A stretch of DNA of 64,000 nt from Limnochorda sp. LNt (lineage in GTDB: Bacteria; Bacillota; Limnochordia; Limnochordales; Geochordaceae). Below, piece after piece: positions 26,742-34,879 of the stretch. The translations under genes were made by a program, and so were the position numbers. Under the pieces are notes generated by a model. That model ran no database searches. It was not told the DNA's origin and saw only the letters and a program-made list of their open reading frames with translations. The stretch's first letter is position 1, and each line of letters opens with the position of its first letter. The stretch lies in the NCBI RefSeq assembly GCF_035593265.1, contig NZ_CP141614.1:1178001-1242000 (forward strand). Direction: 5' to 3'.

Positions 26742-27896
26742 GTGCGGCAAGGATTGCAGAGCGTCTCGGTGCGGGATGTGGCCCGAAGAGCCGGCGTCTC
26801 GATAAGTACGGTCTCGCGGGTGCTGGGCGGGAGCGCGCCGGTCTCCGCCGAGTTGCGCGCGCGGGTGATGCAGGCTGTCGAGGAGCTGGGGTACCGCCCC
26901 AACGCGCATGCGCGGGGCCTTCGCCTTGGTCGGACGGGCATCATCGGCCTTCTGGTGCCCGACGTCTCCAACCCGTTCTTCGGCGAGCTGGCACGGGTCA
27001 TCGAGGTGAGCGCCAGCCGAGCCGGCTACAACGTCCTGCTTTGCAACAGCCAGAACGAAGCGGCGCGCGAGCGGCAGTACCTGGATCTCCTTCAGTCGCA
27101 GAGGGTGGACGGGCTGCTGGTGGTGGCCTCCAGTTTGCAGCGCTCGGACCTGGAGCGCTTCGGGCGGGCGACCGGCGCCAGGGTGGTGGCAATGGACCGC
27201 AAGATCGAGGGATTCGAGGGGCCCTGGGTGGGATCGGACCCGTTGCCGGGATGCCGTGAGGCGGTGGAACACCTCGTCGCACTGGGGCACCGGCGCATCG
27301 GGATCGTCCGTGGCCCGGTGGGGGTTCTCGCGAGCGAAGAGCGTTACCAGGCCATGGTGAGGGCCCTCGAGGAGCGCGGCCTCTCCCCCTCCCGAGCCTG
27401 GACCTGGGCCGGCGAGTACACGTTTGAGACGGGTGCTAGGGCCGGTGCCCGACTGGCCCGATGTCGTCCGGGTGAGCGCCCCACGGCGGTCATCTGCGGT
27501 AGCGAACTGGCCGCGTTCGGTCTGATTCAGGCGGTGGAGGAGGCGGGTCTTCGCGTGCCCGACGACCTCTCCGTCGTCGGGTACGACAACACGCCCTTCT
27601 CTGCGGTCTGTCGTCCCCCCTTGACCGTCATCGCGCAGCCCATCGAGCGCATCGGCCAGGTGGCGACCCGCACGCTGCTGCGCCTGCTGCAGGCGCCGCT
27701 GCGTCGCCAGCCCGAGCCGCTGATGCGCATGCCGGGGATGGGCGAGGCCCCTCGGCCCGCTCCTGGGGAGAGACGAGCCCGCAGCGTGGCCCTGCCGACG
27801 CGGCTGGTGGTGCGGCAGAGCACCACGGCAGTGCCATCGCCCGACGCCCCGACGCGTGGGAGACGAGGCGGATCGGATGGCGTCGGCCATGCATGA
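26742..27896 (+). CDS. LacI-family transcriptional regulator
   Basis: 384 residues. N-terminal helix-turn-helix VSVRDVARRAGVSISTVSRV, hinge helix ELGYRPNAHARGLRLGRTG, then a periplasmic-binding-protein-like sensor with LLVPDVSNPFFGELA, VDGLLVV and LSVVGYDNTPFSAVCRPPLT. It should bind a sugar or nucleoside ligand. The C-terminal ~50 residues after EPLMRMPG extend past the usual end and are Arg/Pro-rich. GTG 26742 starts it. Its 3' end overlaps the kinase gene by 20 bp, so it heads a sugar-utilisation operon. Confidence 0.9.
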   Translation: MRQGLQSVSVRDVARRAGVSISTVSRVLGGSAPVSAELRARVMQAVEELGYRPNAHARGLRLGRTGIIGLLVPDVSNPFFGELARVIEVSASRAGYNVLLCNSQNEAARERQYLDLLQSQRVDGLLVVASSLQRSDLERFGRATGARVVAMDRKIEGFEGPWVGSDPLPGCREAVEHLVALGHRRIGIVRGPVGVLASEERYQAMVRALEERGLSPSRAWTWAGEYTFETGARAGARLARCRPGERPTAVICGSELAAFGLIQAVEEAGLRVPDDLSVVGYDNTPFSAVCRPPLTVIAQPIERIGQVATRTLLRLLQAPLRRQPEPLMRMPGMGEAPRPAPGERRARSVALPTRLVVRQSTTAVPSPDAPTRGRRGGSDGVGHA

Positions 27897-28872
27897 CCGG
27901 GAAGCCCCCGTACTCGTGGCAGGCAGCATCAACGTCGACCTCCTGGTGGAGGTGCCGCACCTTCCGGTTCGCGGGGAGACGGTCGCAGCCCGGCGGCTGC
28001 ACCAGCAGGTCGGAGGCAAGGGGGCCAATCAGGCTGTCGCCGGCGCTCGAGCCGGCGCCCGAGTGGTGCTGTATGGATGCGTCGGCGACGACGTCTGGGG
28101 CGAGCGGGCCCTCTCCTATCTGCGCGAGGAGCAGGTCGAGACGGGCTTCGTGCGAGTGACGCCGGGGGAGACGACCGGCCTGGCCGTCATCACCGTGGAC
28201 AAAGATGGCCACAACACCATCGCCGTCGTGCCGGGGGCCAACGGGTCTCTGCCCGATTCGCTGCCTCCGGACTTGAGCGAGGCCATGCCATCGTTCGCGG
28301 CCGTGGTCGTGCAATTCGAGATCCCCTCCCCCGCGCTCGGGGCTCTTTACCGGCGGGTGGAGCAAGTGCGGTGCTCCCATGGGGTGAGAGCGCCGCGGCT
28401 GATCGTCAATCCGAGCCCGTTGGTCAGGCAGTCGCTCCCCGACCCCGGGTTGGCCGACCTCTTGATCGTCAACGAAGTCGAGGCGTCGGAGCTGAGCGGC
28501 GTGGACGTCGCCGATCCCCGACGGGCTGCTCTCGCCGCCCGGCGGTTGGCCGAGTCGGTGCGGCCGGGCGGGGCCGTCGTCGTGACCCTTGGCCCTCAGG
28601 GGGCGGTGGTCTGGGAGGTTTCGGGAGCGTGCTGGCACGTACCGGCCCTGCCCGTCAGGGCGGTGGACTCGACGGGAGCGGGCGACGTCTTCACGGGGGT
28701 GTTGGTGGCCGCGCTCATTTCGGGACGTGGCCTGGTCGCCGCCGCGCGGCTGGCCGTGGCCGCTTCGGGTCTGTGCGTGACACGCCACGGTGTCCAGCAG
28801 GCCATTCCCCGGCGAGCCGACATCGAGCGAGCGCTGGCACGAGTGCCCGGGCCGGTCTTGCTGGCAGAGTGA
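27877..28872 (+). CDS. PfkB-family sugar kinase (ribokinase-like)
   Basis: 331 residues. Ribokinase motifs: VAGSINVDLLVEVPHLPVRG at the start, the first PfkB signature VGGKGANQAVAGARAG, and the second signature DSTGAGDVFTGVLVAAL with the catalytic Asp; NPSPLV and IVNEVEA also match ribokinase. It probably phosphorylates ribose or a related sugar or nucleoside. The ATG at 27877 lies after GACGAGGCGG; GTG 27856 and ATG 27889 are alternatives. Together with RpiB downstream, ribose 5-phosphate would enter the pentose phosphate pathway. Confidence 0.88.
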   Translation: MASAMHDREAPVLVAGSINVDLLVEVPHLPVRGETVAARRLHQQVGGKGANQAVAGARAGARVVLYGCVGDDVWGERALSYLREEQVETGFVRVTPGETTGLAVITVDKDGHNTIAVVPGANGSLPDSLPPDLSEAMPSFAAVVVQFEIPSPALGALYRRVEQVRCSHGVRAPRLIVNPSPLVRQSLPDPGLADLLIVNEVEASELSGVDVADPRRAALAARRLAESVRPGGAVVVTLGPQGAVVWEVSGACWHVPALPVRAVDSTGAGDVFTGVLVAALISGRGLVAAARLAVAASGLCVTRHGVQQAIPRRADIERALARVPGPVLLAE

Positions 28873-28902
28873 GCAACTCCGTGACGGAAGGGGTGAGTCC
28901 GT

Positions 28903-30036
28903 TTGTCGTCGCCTGGTGAGAGCCGATTGTTCAAGAAGGTCTTCGGCTCCGTGGCCGCTGCCAACGTGGGCTCGGCCATGGGGGCCGCGGTCGAATGGGT
29001 GAGCGTACCGGGCGGAGGCTGGAAGGCCATCGAGGAGCAATTGGGTTGGGTGGACAGGTTCCTCCCATGGGTGCAACAGGAGCGCGACGTCCGCTACTGG
29101 AACAACAGCCCGCGGTTGCACTACCATCACGTCGACATGGCGCCGGGCATGACCGAGGATGGCGCCGAGCTGCGCTACTTGCTGGGTCTGGCCATCGCGG
29201 AGAAGGGCGATCGCATCACCGTCGACGAGCTCGCCGAGACATGGAGGCGTCACATCCCTCGGGATCGGATCGGCTATCTGTTCAATCCGCACATCAAGAT
29301 CCACCTGGATCGACTGCTCGCGGGCGACGAGACCTCGCGCATTCCGCCGCGTCTCATCGGTTCCATGACGCCCTGGCCCGGACTCGTCGATGCGGCGCAC
29401 ATGATCGGGCCCGTGGGCATCATCAACGCTTGCGATCCCGCACAGGCCGCGCTCGATGCCGCGGAGCTGTCGTACCTGCTGCAGCCTCCAGCAAGCGGCG
29501 GGGTGGAGGCGGCGCGTGTCGTCGCGGCCGCGACGGCAGCGGCCTTCTGGCCCGACGCCACCGTCGAGTCCATCATCGACGCCGCACGACAGTTCGTCTC
29601 CGTTCACACGCGAGAGATCATCGATGAGGCCCTCGAGATCGCGCGGCGATATCCCGACGTACGCGCCATCCGCGAGCCCCTTCGACGTCACTTCATGCCG
29701 ACCTATCCGTACGCGGATGGTGTCGAGACAGCTGAGGTGATGGCCCTGTTTTGGGTGACGAGGGGGGATGTGCGAGAGGGGATCATAGCAGCTACCAACC
29801 TGGGGCGTGATACGGACTGCATAGGCGGCATGCTGGGATCCATCTGCGGTGCTTTCAAGGGGATCGACGCGGTTCCCGCCGATTGGGTCGAGACGGTCCA
29901 GAGAGCCATCGACTCCAATCCCTACACGGTCCAGAGGCGTTCCATGAGAGATCTGGCGGAGGGGCTCACCCGTGCTGTCGTACGTCGCCGCGACGCGTTG
30001 CGCAGGCAGCTAGCGGCCATCGACAGCCTGGCGTGA
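28903..30036 (+). CDS. ADP-ribosylglycohydrolase-family protein
   Basis: 377 residues, TTG start with GGAAGGGG 9 nt upstream. The N-terminal glycine region (SVAAANVGSAMGAAVEW) and C-terminal metal motif NLGRDTDCIGGMLGSICGA match the ADP-ribosylglycohydrolase fold with its two-magnesium site. The usual TDDT motif is replaced by MTEDGAELRYL, so this belongs to a divergent branch. Classical members remove ADP-ribose from Arg, Asn or DNA. Here the operon with ribokinase, RpiB and a TRAP importer argues for a catabolic hydrolase acting on an imported ribosyl compound. Context suggests, but does not prove, that role. Confidence 0.8.
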   Translation: MSSPGESRLFKKVFGSVAAANVGSAMGAAVEWVSVPGGGWKAIEEQLGWVDRFLPWVQQERDVRYWNNSPRLHYHHVDMAPGMTEDGAELRYLLGLAIAEKGDRITVDELAETWRRHIPRDRIGYLFNPHIKIHLDRLLAGDETSRIPPRLIGSMTPWPGLVDAAHMIGPVGIINACDPAQAALDAAELSYLLQPPASGGVEAARVVAAATAAAFWPDATVESIIDAARQFVSVHTREIIDEALEIARRYPDVRAIREPLRRHFMPTYPYADGVETAEVMALFWVTRGDVREGIIAATNLGRDTDCIGGMLGSICGAFKGIDAVPADWVETVQRAIDSNPYTVQRRSMRDLAEGLTRAVVRRRDALRRQLAAIDSLA

Positions 30037-30070
30037 GCCATCGCTCCAACTTCAGGGGAGGGAACAGGGC

Positions 30071-31054
30071 ATGCAACGTCGACTGATGGTGACGGTGCTC
30101 CTATCCTTGATGGTGCTATCTGGCTTCCACGCGGTCGCCCAGGCCGGCACCATCACGGTGCGACTGCCACACTGCTGCTCGGTCGACAGCCACTTTCAGG
30201 CAGGTGCCGTGCGGTTTGCGGAGCTAGTCGAGCAGAAGACGAACGGGCGATTGCGCGTCAGCATCTTCCCGGGCGGGCAGTTGGGCCAGGAGACGGAGGT
30301 CATCCAGGCCGTACAGACGGGCGTGCTGGAGATGACCTTCATCGGTCACGATCCCCTCGCCCAGTTCGCCCCGATGGTGACCCTGTTGAGTCTGCCCTAT
30401 CTCTTCGAGAGTCACGACCAGGCCTTCCGCATCCTCGAAGGCCCCGTGGGCAAGGAGATCGAGAAGGAGCTGGCCCGCAGGAACCTCGTCGTCCTGGGCT
30501 GGGGGAACAACGGGGCACGGGTCTACACCAACAGTCGCCGCCCCATCGAGAGCCCGGCAGACCTGAGGGGCCTCAAGATCCGGAGCCCCGAGAACCCCAT
30601 CAATCTTGCCATTACCCGGGCGCTGGGAGGCACGGCGGTGGCCATCCCGTACGGAGAGGTGTACACGGCCATCCAGCAGGGTACCATCGACGGCCAGGAG
30701 AACGCGGTCATCAACATCTACCCGGCCAAGCTTCAGGAAGTCCAGCGATACATGTCCATGACGCATCATCTCCTCTCGTTCACGGTGTTGCTCGTCAACA
30801 AGCCCTTCTTCGACTCCTTGGATCGGGAGCTGCAGGCGGCCGTGCGCGAGGCCGCTGCTGAGGCCATGCGGTTCCAGCGTCAACACGTGGAGACATTGAC
30901 CGACAGGCTGGTCCAGGAGATGCAGCAGCAGGGGATGCAGGTGAACTGGCCGGATCTCGAGCCGTTCCGAGCTGCCACGCGCAGGGTGCACGAGGAGTAC
31001 GTAGGCAGGTTGATCCCGAGGGAGCTCTACGAGATGGTGCTGGATTCCCTGTGA
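30071..31054 (+). CDS. TRAP transporter substrate-binding protein (DctP family)
   Basis: 327 residues. Signal peptide MQRRLMVTVLLSLMVLSGFH ending AVAQA; mature start GTITVRLPHCCSVDSH; then VEQKTNGRLRVSIFPGGQLG, EMTFIGHDPLAQF, and the family's central DLRGLKIRSPENPI and GGTAVAIPYGEVYTAIQQGT. DctP proteins bind organic acids or sugar acids in the periplasm and deliver them to DctQM. GGGGAGGG precedes ATG 30071. It is 34 bp after the glycohydrolase gene. Confidence 0.92.
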   Translation: MQRRLMVTVLLSLMVLSGFHAVAQAGTITVRLPHCCSVDSHFQAGAVRFAELVEQKTNGRLRVSIFPGGQLGQETEVIQAVQTGVLEMTFIGHDPLAQFAPMVTLLSLPYLFESHDQAFRILEGPVGKEIEKELARRNLVVLGWGNNGARVYTNSRRPIESPADLRGLKIRSPENPINLAITRALGGTAVAIPYGEVYTAIQQGTIDGQENAVINIYPAKLQEVQRYMSMTHHLLSFTVLLVNKPFFDSLDRELQAAVREAAAEAMRFQRQHVETLTDRLVQEMQQQGMQVNWPDLEPFRAATRRVHEEYVGRLIPRELYEMVLDSL

Positions 31055-31115
31055 TCCCCGTGAGTGGGTGCCTGTTGCTCGGATAGCAAGCCGTGGAGAG
31101 GGAGCGGGCGAGCCG

Positions 31116-31595
31116 ATGACTCCCGTGCTGCGACTGTTGCGATGCGTCGTCGAGTGGCTGGTGATGGGCCTGACCGGCATGTTGGTGGTGACGGTGTCGG
31201 CCAACGTGTTCGCCCGCTACCTCTTCCTTTCGGGCCTGGTTTGGGCTGAGGAGCTCGCCCGGATCGGCTTCGTCTGGGTCGTCTTCCTGGGCGCCTATGT
31301 GGCGCTGACCCGCGGCAACCATCTGGCCATCCGCCTGGTCACCGACCGGGTGCCGGCCCGTCATCGCCGGGCCGTCAGGACCGTGAGCGGCTTGCTCATG
31401 CTGGCCTTCCTGGGAACCGTCGCCTGGTACGGGAGCGTGCTGGTCGCCCGGACGGTGGCGTTCGGCCGCGTCACGCCCATCCTCGGCATCTCGGCGGCGT
31501 GGGGTTACGCTGCCGTCCCTGTGTCGTCGGCCCTGATGTTCGTCCACGTGTTGCATCTCCTGTTGAGTGGGTCCGAAACGGATCAAGGCCAATAG
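31116..31595 (+). CDS. TRAP transporter small permease (DctQ)
   Basis: 159 residues with four membrane helices. Motif FLSGLVWAEELARIGFVWVVF is the DctQ signature around the second helix. It forms the membrane unit with DctM. ATG 31116 is chosen over the longer frame because the upstream residues are not hydrophobic. Confidence 0.88.
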   Translation: MTPVLRLLRCVVEWLVMGLTGMLVVTVSANVFARYLFLSGLVWAEELARIGFVWVVFLGAYVALTRGNHLAIRLVTDRVPARHRRAVRTVSGLLMLAFLGTVAWYGSVLVARTVAFGRVTPILGISAAWGYAAVPVSSALMFVHVLHLLLSGSETDQGQ

Positions 31596-31604
31596 GAGGG
31601 CTGG

Positions 31605-32903
31605 GTGCACAAGCCCATGTCGCTGGCCATTCTCCTCGGGACATTCTTCGCTCTGCTCGCGGCGGGGCTCCCCATCGCCTTCGCCCTCGGGCTGGCCTCA
31701 CTGGCGTACATGATCCTCTTCATGCCGGGCGTGTCGCTGACCATCATACCCCAGCACATCTTCGCGGGCGCAGACTCCTTCACGCTGACCGCGATCCCGT
31801 TCTTCGTACTCATGGGCGAACTCATGAACGCCGGCGGCATCTCCCGCCGACTCGTCGACTTCGCGCGCACCCTCGTCGGCCACTTGAGGGGGGGCCTTGG
31901 CCTCGTCTCCCTCGTCGCCAGCATGATCTTCGCCAGCTTCTCGGGGTCGGCCATCGCCAACGCGGTCGCCACCGGGTCCGTCACGATCCCCAGCATGATA
32001 CGCGCCGGCTATCCGCGGGCCCTGGCGGCGGCGATCGAGGGCTCGGCCAGCAGCCTCGGCGCCGTCATCCCGCCCAGCATCCCCATGATCGTCTACGGCA
32101 CCCTCGCGGGTGTCTCGGTGGGCGGGCTGTTTGCCGGTGGCTACGTGCCCGCGCTGCTCATGGGGCTTGGACTGGCCGTGGTCATCCGGGCCAAGGCCAA
32201 ACGGCTTGGCATCCAGGTGCAGGCCCGTGCTTCATGGGGGGAGATACTCCAGGCGCTGCGGGAGTCCGCGCTCGCCCTGCTGACGCCGGTCATCGTCATG
32301 GGGGGAATCCTCGGCGGGGTCATGACACCTACCGAGGCCGGAGCGGTCGGAGCCCTGTACACTCTGCTGATGGCGTTGCTTGCCTACAGGGAGCTCTCGT
32401 GGCGCGATCTGCCGAGGATACTGCTCAACACAGCCCTCCACACAGGGGTCGCCATGCTGGTGATGACGGTGGCGACCGCCTTCAGCTGGATCATGGCCTA
32501 CGAGATGATACCCAACCGTGTGGCCAGCGCGGTCCTATCCAGCATTCAACAGCCGTGGTTGCTCATGATCGCCATCGTCGCGCTCTTGCTGGTCATCGGC
32601 ACCTTCCTTGACACCATCTCGGCGCTGGTGATCCTCACACCGGTCCTGGTGCCCGTCGCGACGCGGGTCGGCATCGATCCTCTCTTCTTCGGCATCATCG
32701 TTACCATCGCTCTGACACTCGCGGTGCTGACCCCGCCCGTCGGCGTGGTGCTGTTCGTGACATCCAGTACAGCGGGCACCACCCTGGAGAAGACCAGCAG
32801 GGAGGTGCTGCTGTTCTTAGCCGTCCTGGTCGCCGGTACCTTGCTGTGTGCGGTGTGGCCCGACCTGGTGATGTGGCTGCCGAGACTGTTGGGCTTCCGC
32901 TGA
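31605..32903 (+). CDS. TRAP transporter large permease (DctM)
   Basis: 432 residues and about twelve helices. Signature stretches are PFFVLMGELMNAGGISRRLV, ASFSGSAIANAVATGSVTIP, and GVMTPTEAGAVGALYTLLMA. DctM provides the sodium-coupled translocation path. GTG 31605 follows AGGAGG at 31594, 9 bp after dctQ. Confidence 0.93.
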   Translation: MHKPMSLAILLGTFFALLAAGLPIAFALGLASLAYMILFMPGVSLTIIPQHIFAGADSFTLTAIPFFVLMGELMNAGGISRRLVDFARTLVGHLRGGLGLVSLVASMIFASFSGSAIANAVATGSVTIPSMIRAGYPRALAAAIEGSASSLGAVIPPSIPMIVYGTLAGVSVGGLFAGGYVPALLMGLGLAVVIRAKAKRLGIQVQARASWGEILQALRESALALLTPVIVMGGILGGVMTPTEAGAVGALYTLLMALLAYRELSWRDLPRILLNTALHTGVAMLVMTVATAFSWIMAYEMIPNRVASAVLSSIQQPWLLMIAIVALLLVIGTFLDTISALVILTPVLVPVATRVGIDPLFFGIIVTIALTLAVLTPPVGVVLFVTSSTAGTTLEKTSREVLLFLAVLVAGTLLCAVWPDLVMWLPRLLGFR

Positions 32904-32943
32904 GAGAGGCGGAGAGGGTCAGGCCAGGCGCGAGAAGAGGGGG

Positions 32944-33414
32944 ATGGACGTGCGAGTCGTGGTAGGCGGGGATCACGCCGGGTTTCCCCTGAAGCAGAAG
33001 GTGGTCGCACGGCTCAAAGCGTGGGGACACGACGTAGAGGACATCGGCACGTTCAGCGAGGAGCCTGTCGACTTCCCGGACGTTGCCGAGGCGCTGTGCC
33101 GGAGGGTGACCGCCGGGGAGGCCCAGCGCGGGATCCTGGTCTGCGGGACGGGCGTCGGTGCCGCCATCGCGGCCAACAAGTACCCTGGCATCCGTGCCGC
33201 CGTCTGTCATGACGTCTTCTCCGCCCACCAGTGCGTGGAGCATGACGATGTCAACGTGATGTGCATCGGCGCGTGGATCGTCGGCGAGATGCTTGCATAC
33301 GAACTGGTCGCGGCCTACCTGGTCGCGGTGCCGGATCAGGCTCCCGAGTTCCGGCGCCGCATCGCCAAGCTGCATGAGATGGAGAGCCGGTTGCGCCCAG
33401 CACCGGGTAGCTGA
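32944..33414 (+). CDS. rpiB: Ribose 5-phosphate isomerase B (RpiB/LacAB family)
   Basis: 156 residues. VVGGDHAGFPLKQKVVARL at the start and GILVCGTGVGAAIAANKYPG with the catalytic Cys are RpiB motifs, followed by VCHDVFSAHQCVEHDDVNVM. RpiB interconverts ribose 5-phosphate and ribulose 5-phosphate. The segment after DDVNVM reads CIGAWIVG rather than the usual SRVxG type, so a different pentose or hexose phosphate substrate cannot be excluded. Last gene of the TRAP operon. Confidence 0.88.
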   Translation: MDVRVVVGGDHAGFPLKQKVVARLKAWGHDVEDIGTFSEEPVDFPDVAEALCRRVTAGEAQRGILVCGTGVGAAIAANKYPGIRAAVCHDVFSAHQCVEHDDVNVMCIGAWIVGEMLAYELVAAYLVAVPDQAPEFRRRIAKLHEMESRLRPAPGS

Positions 33415-33468
33415 CGATTCAAAGGCGGCCCCGTCGCGTCAGGCAGCCGTGGAGATACCCGCTCCGGG

Positions 33469-34425
33469 GTGAAGGATGATGTCGCGCCCCGTCGAAACGG
33501 CTCCCAGGCTGGGGCGTCGAGCCGCCCCAGCCGATTCGCTGCTGGCAGGGTGGTGCGAGGCGTGGAGAGGGCGCCTTCGAGGGGGGCGGCGGAGGGGGCG
33601 GCGTCGTCGCCGAGTCTCGCGGCCACCAGAGCGCTGACCGGGCTCCTCATCGGCCTGGCCGGGGGCGGCCTGGGCAGTCTGGTGGGGCTGGGAGGCGGCG
33701 TCGTCATGATCCCGCTGTTGACGTCGTGGATGGGCTTGACGCAGCACGCCGCGCACGGCTCCAGCCTGGTGGCGGTCCTGTTCACCGCCGTCTCCGGAGG
33801 CGTCGGCTACGCGCGCCAGGGCGCCGTCGACCTCACCGCCGCCGTCGCGGTAGCGGCGTCGGCCATGCTGATGGCCAGGGTGGGGGCCCGGGCCAGCGGC
33901 CGCGTCTCGTCGGCCCGCCTGCAGGGGTACTTCGGCATGTTCCTGGTGGGCGTCTCGCTGCTCTTGCCCGTCAGCCGCTACGTGATGGCCCACGTCGACA
34001 CGGGCCTGGCACTGCCGTCCCTGCAGGTGGTGGCGGGCGGCCTCGTCATCGGGGTCATCAGCGGCTATCTCGCGGGCATGATGGGGGTCGGAGGCGGGGC
34101 CATCGTGGTGCCGGCCCTGGTGGTGGGGCTGGGCTTTCCCCAGCACCTGGCGCAGGGCACCTCGCTGATCCAGATGATCCCGACCGCCGTGTCGGGCACC
34201 TGGACCCACCACCGCCTCGGCCACATCCAGTGGCCCATCGCCCCGTGGCTGGGAGTGGGCGCCATCGCCGGGGGCTGGGTGGGGGCAACGGTGGCCGGGT
34301 GGTTGCCTTCGCCGACGCTGCGCTATGTCTTCTCGGCCTTCACGCTGCTGATGGGCGTGCACTACATCCGTCGCTCGCGCCGGGCGCTGGCGGCGGATGG
34401 CCGGGTAGCCGGCCGGACGGCGTGA
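33469..34425 (+). CDS. TauE/SafE family membrane exporter
   Basis: 318 residues, of which the first ~55 are a polar, Arg-rich stretch. The membrane part has about eight helices in two repeats, each with the family's glycine motif: GGGLGSLVGLGGGVVMIPLL and LAGMMGVGGGAIVVPALVVG. TauE/SafE proteins export sulfite, sulfonates or related anions. GTG 33469 is the first start; later in-frame GTGs near 33550 are possible because the N-terminal extension is atypical. Confidence 0.82.
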   Translation: MKDDVAPRRNGSQAGASSRPSRFAAGRVVRGVERAPSRGAAEGAASSPSLAATRALTGLLIGLAGGGLGSLVGLGGGVVMIPLLTSWMGLTQHAAHGSSLVAVLFTAVSGGVGYARQGAVDLTAAVAVAASAMLMARVGARASGRVSSARLQGYFGMFLVGVSLLLPVSRYVMAHVDTGLALPSLQVVAGGLVIGVISGYLAGMMGVGGGAIVVPALVVGLGFPQHLAQGTSLIQMIPTAVSGTWTHHRLGHIQWPIAPWLGVGAIAGGWVGATVAGWLPSPTLRYVFSAFTLLMGVHYIRRSRRALAADGRVAGRTA

Positions 34426-34477
34426 GGCGGCGCGCCAAGCCGGGCCGACAGGCCGACGGATGGACGGGGGAGACGAC

Positions 34478-34834
34478 ATGGGCGAGCGGCTGCAAGCCTT
34501 TCGTCAGTTCCGCCAGGAGATGAACGAGAAGATCCTGGCCTCCGACAACCTCGTCATCAAGCGGTTCTTCAACCTCGACACCCAGACCTACCAGGCCGGG
34601 GCGCTGCCCGTGCGGGTCAAGGAGATGCTGGGGCTGGTGGCGTCGCTGGTGTTGCGCTGCGACGACTGCATCACCTACCACCTGATCCGCTGCAAGGAGG
34701 AGGGCGTCACCCGGGAGGAGCTCTTGGAGGTGTTGGGCGTCGGGCTGGTGGTGGGCGGCTCCATCGTCATCCCCCACCTGCGTCGGGCCGTGGCCACCTG
34801 GGAGGAGCTGGAGGCGGAGCGAAGGCGGGCGTAA
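34478..34834 (+). CDS. Carboxymuconolactone decarboxylase-like (AhpD-type) protein
   Basis: 118 residues. The redox pair and following His lie in LRCDDCITYHLIRC, the CxxCxxxH signature of the AhpD/CMD fold, and LPVRVKEMLGLVASLVL is the preceding helix. Such small proteins are often thiol peroxidase partners. ATG 34478 follows GGGGGAG at 34466. Confidence 0.85.
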   Translation: MGERLQAFRQFRQEMNEKILASDNLVIKRFFNLDTQTYQAGALPVRVKEMLGLVASLVLRCDDCITYHLIRCKEEGVTREELLEVLGVGLVVGGSIVIPHLRRAVATWEELEAERRRA

Positions 34835-34879
34835 GGCCGGCCAGCGTTGCCCTTGGGTGCGACGGGCGCCGGCGGCTCG

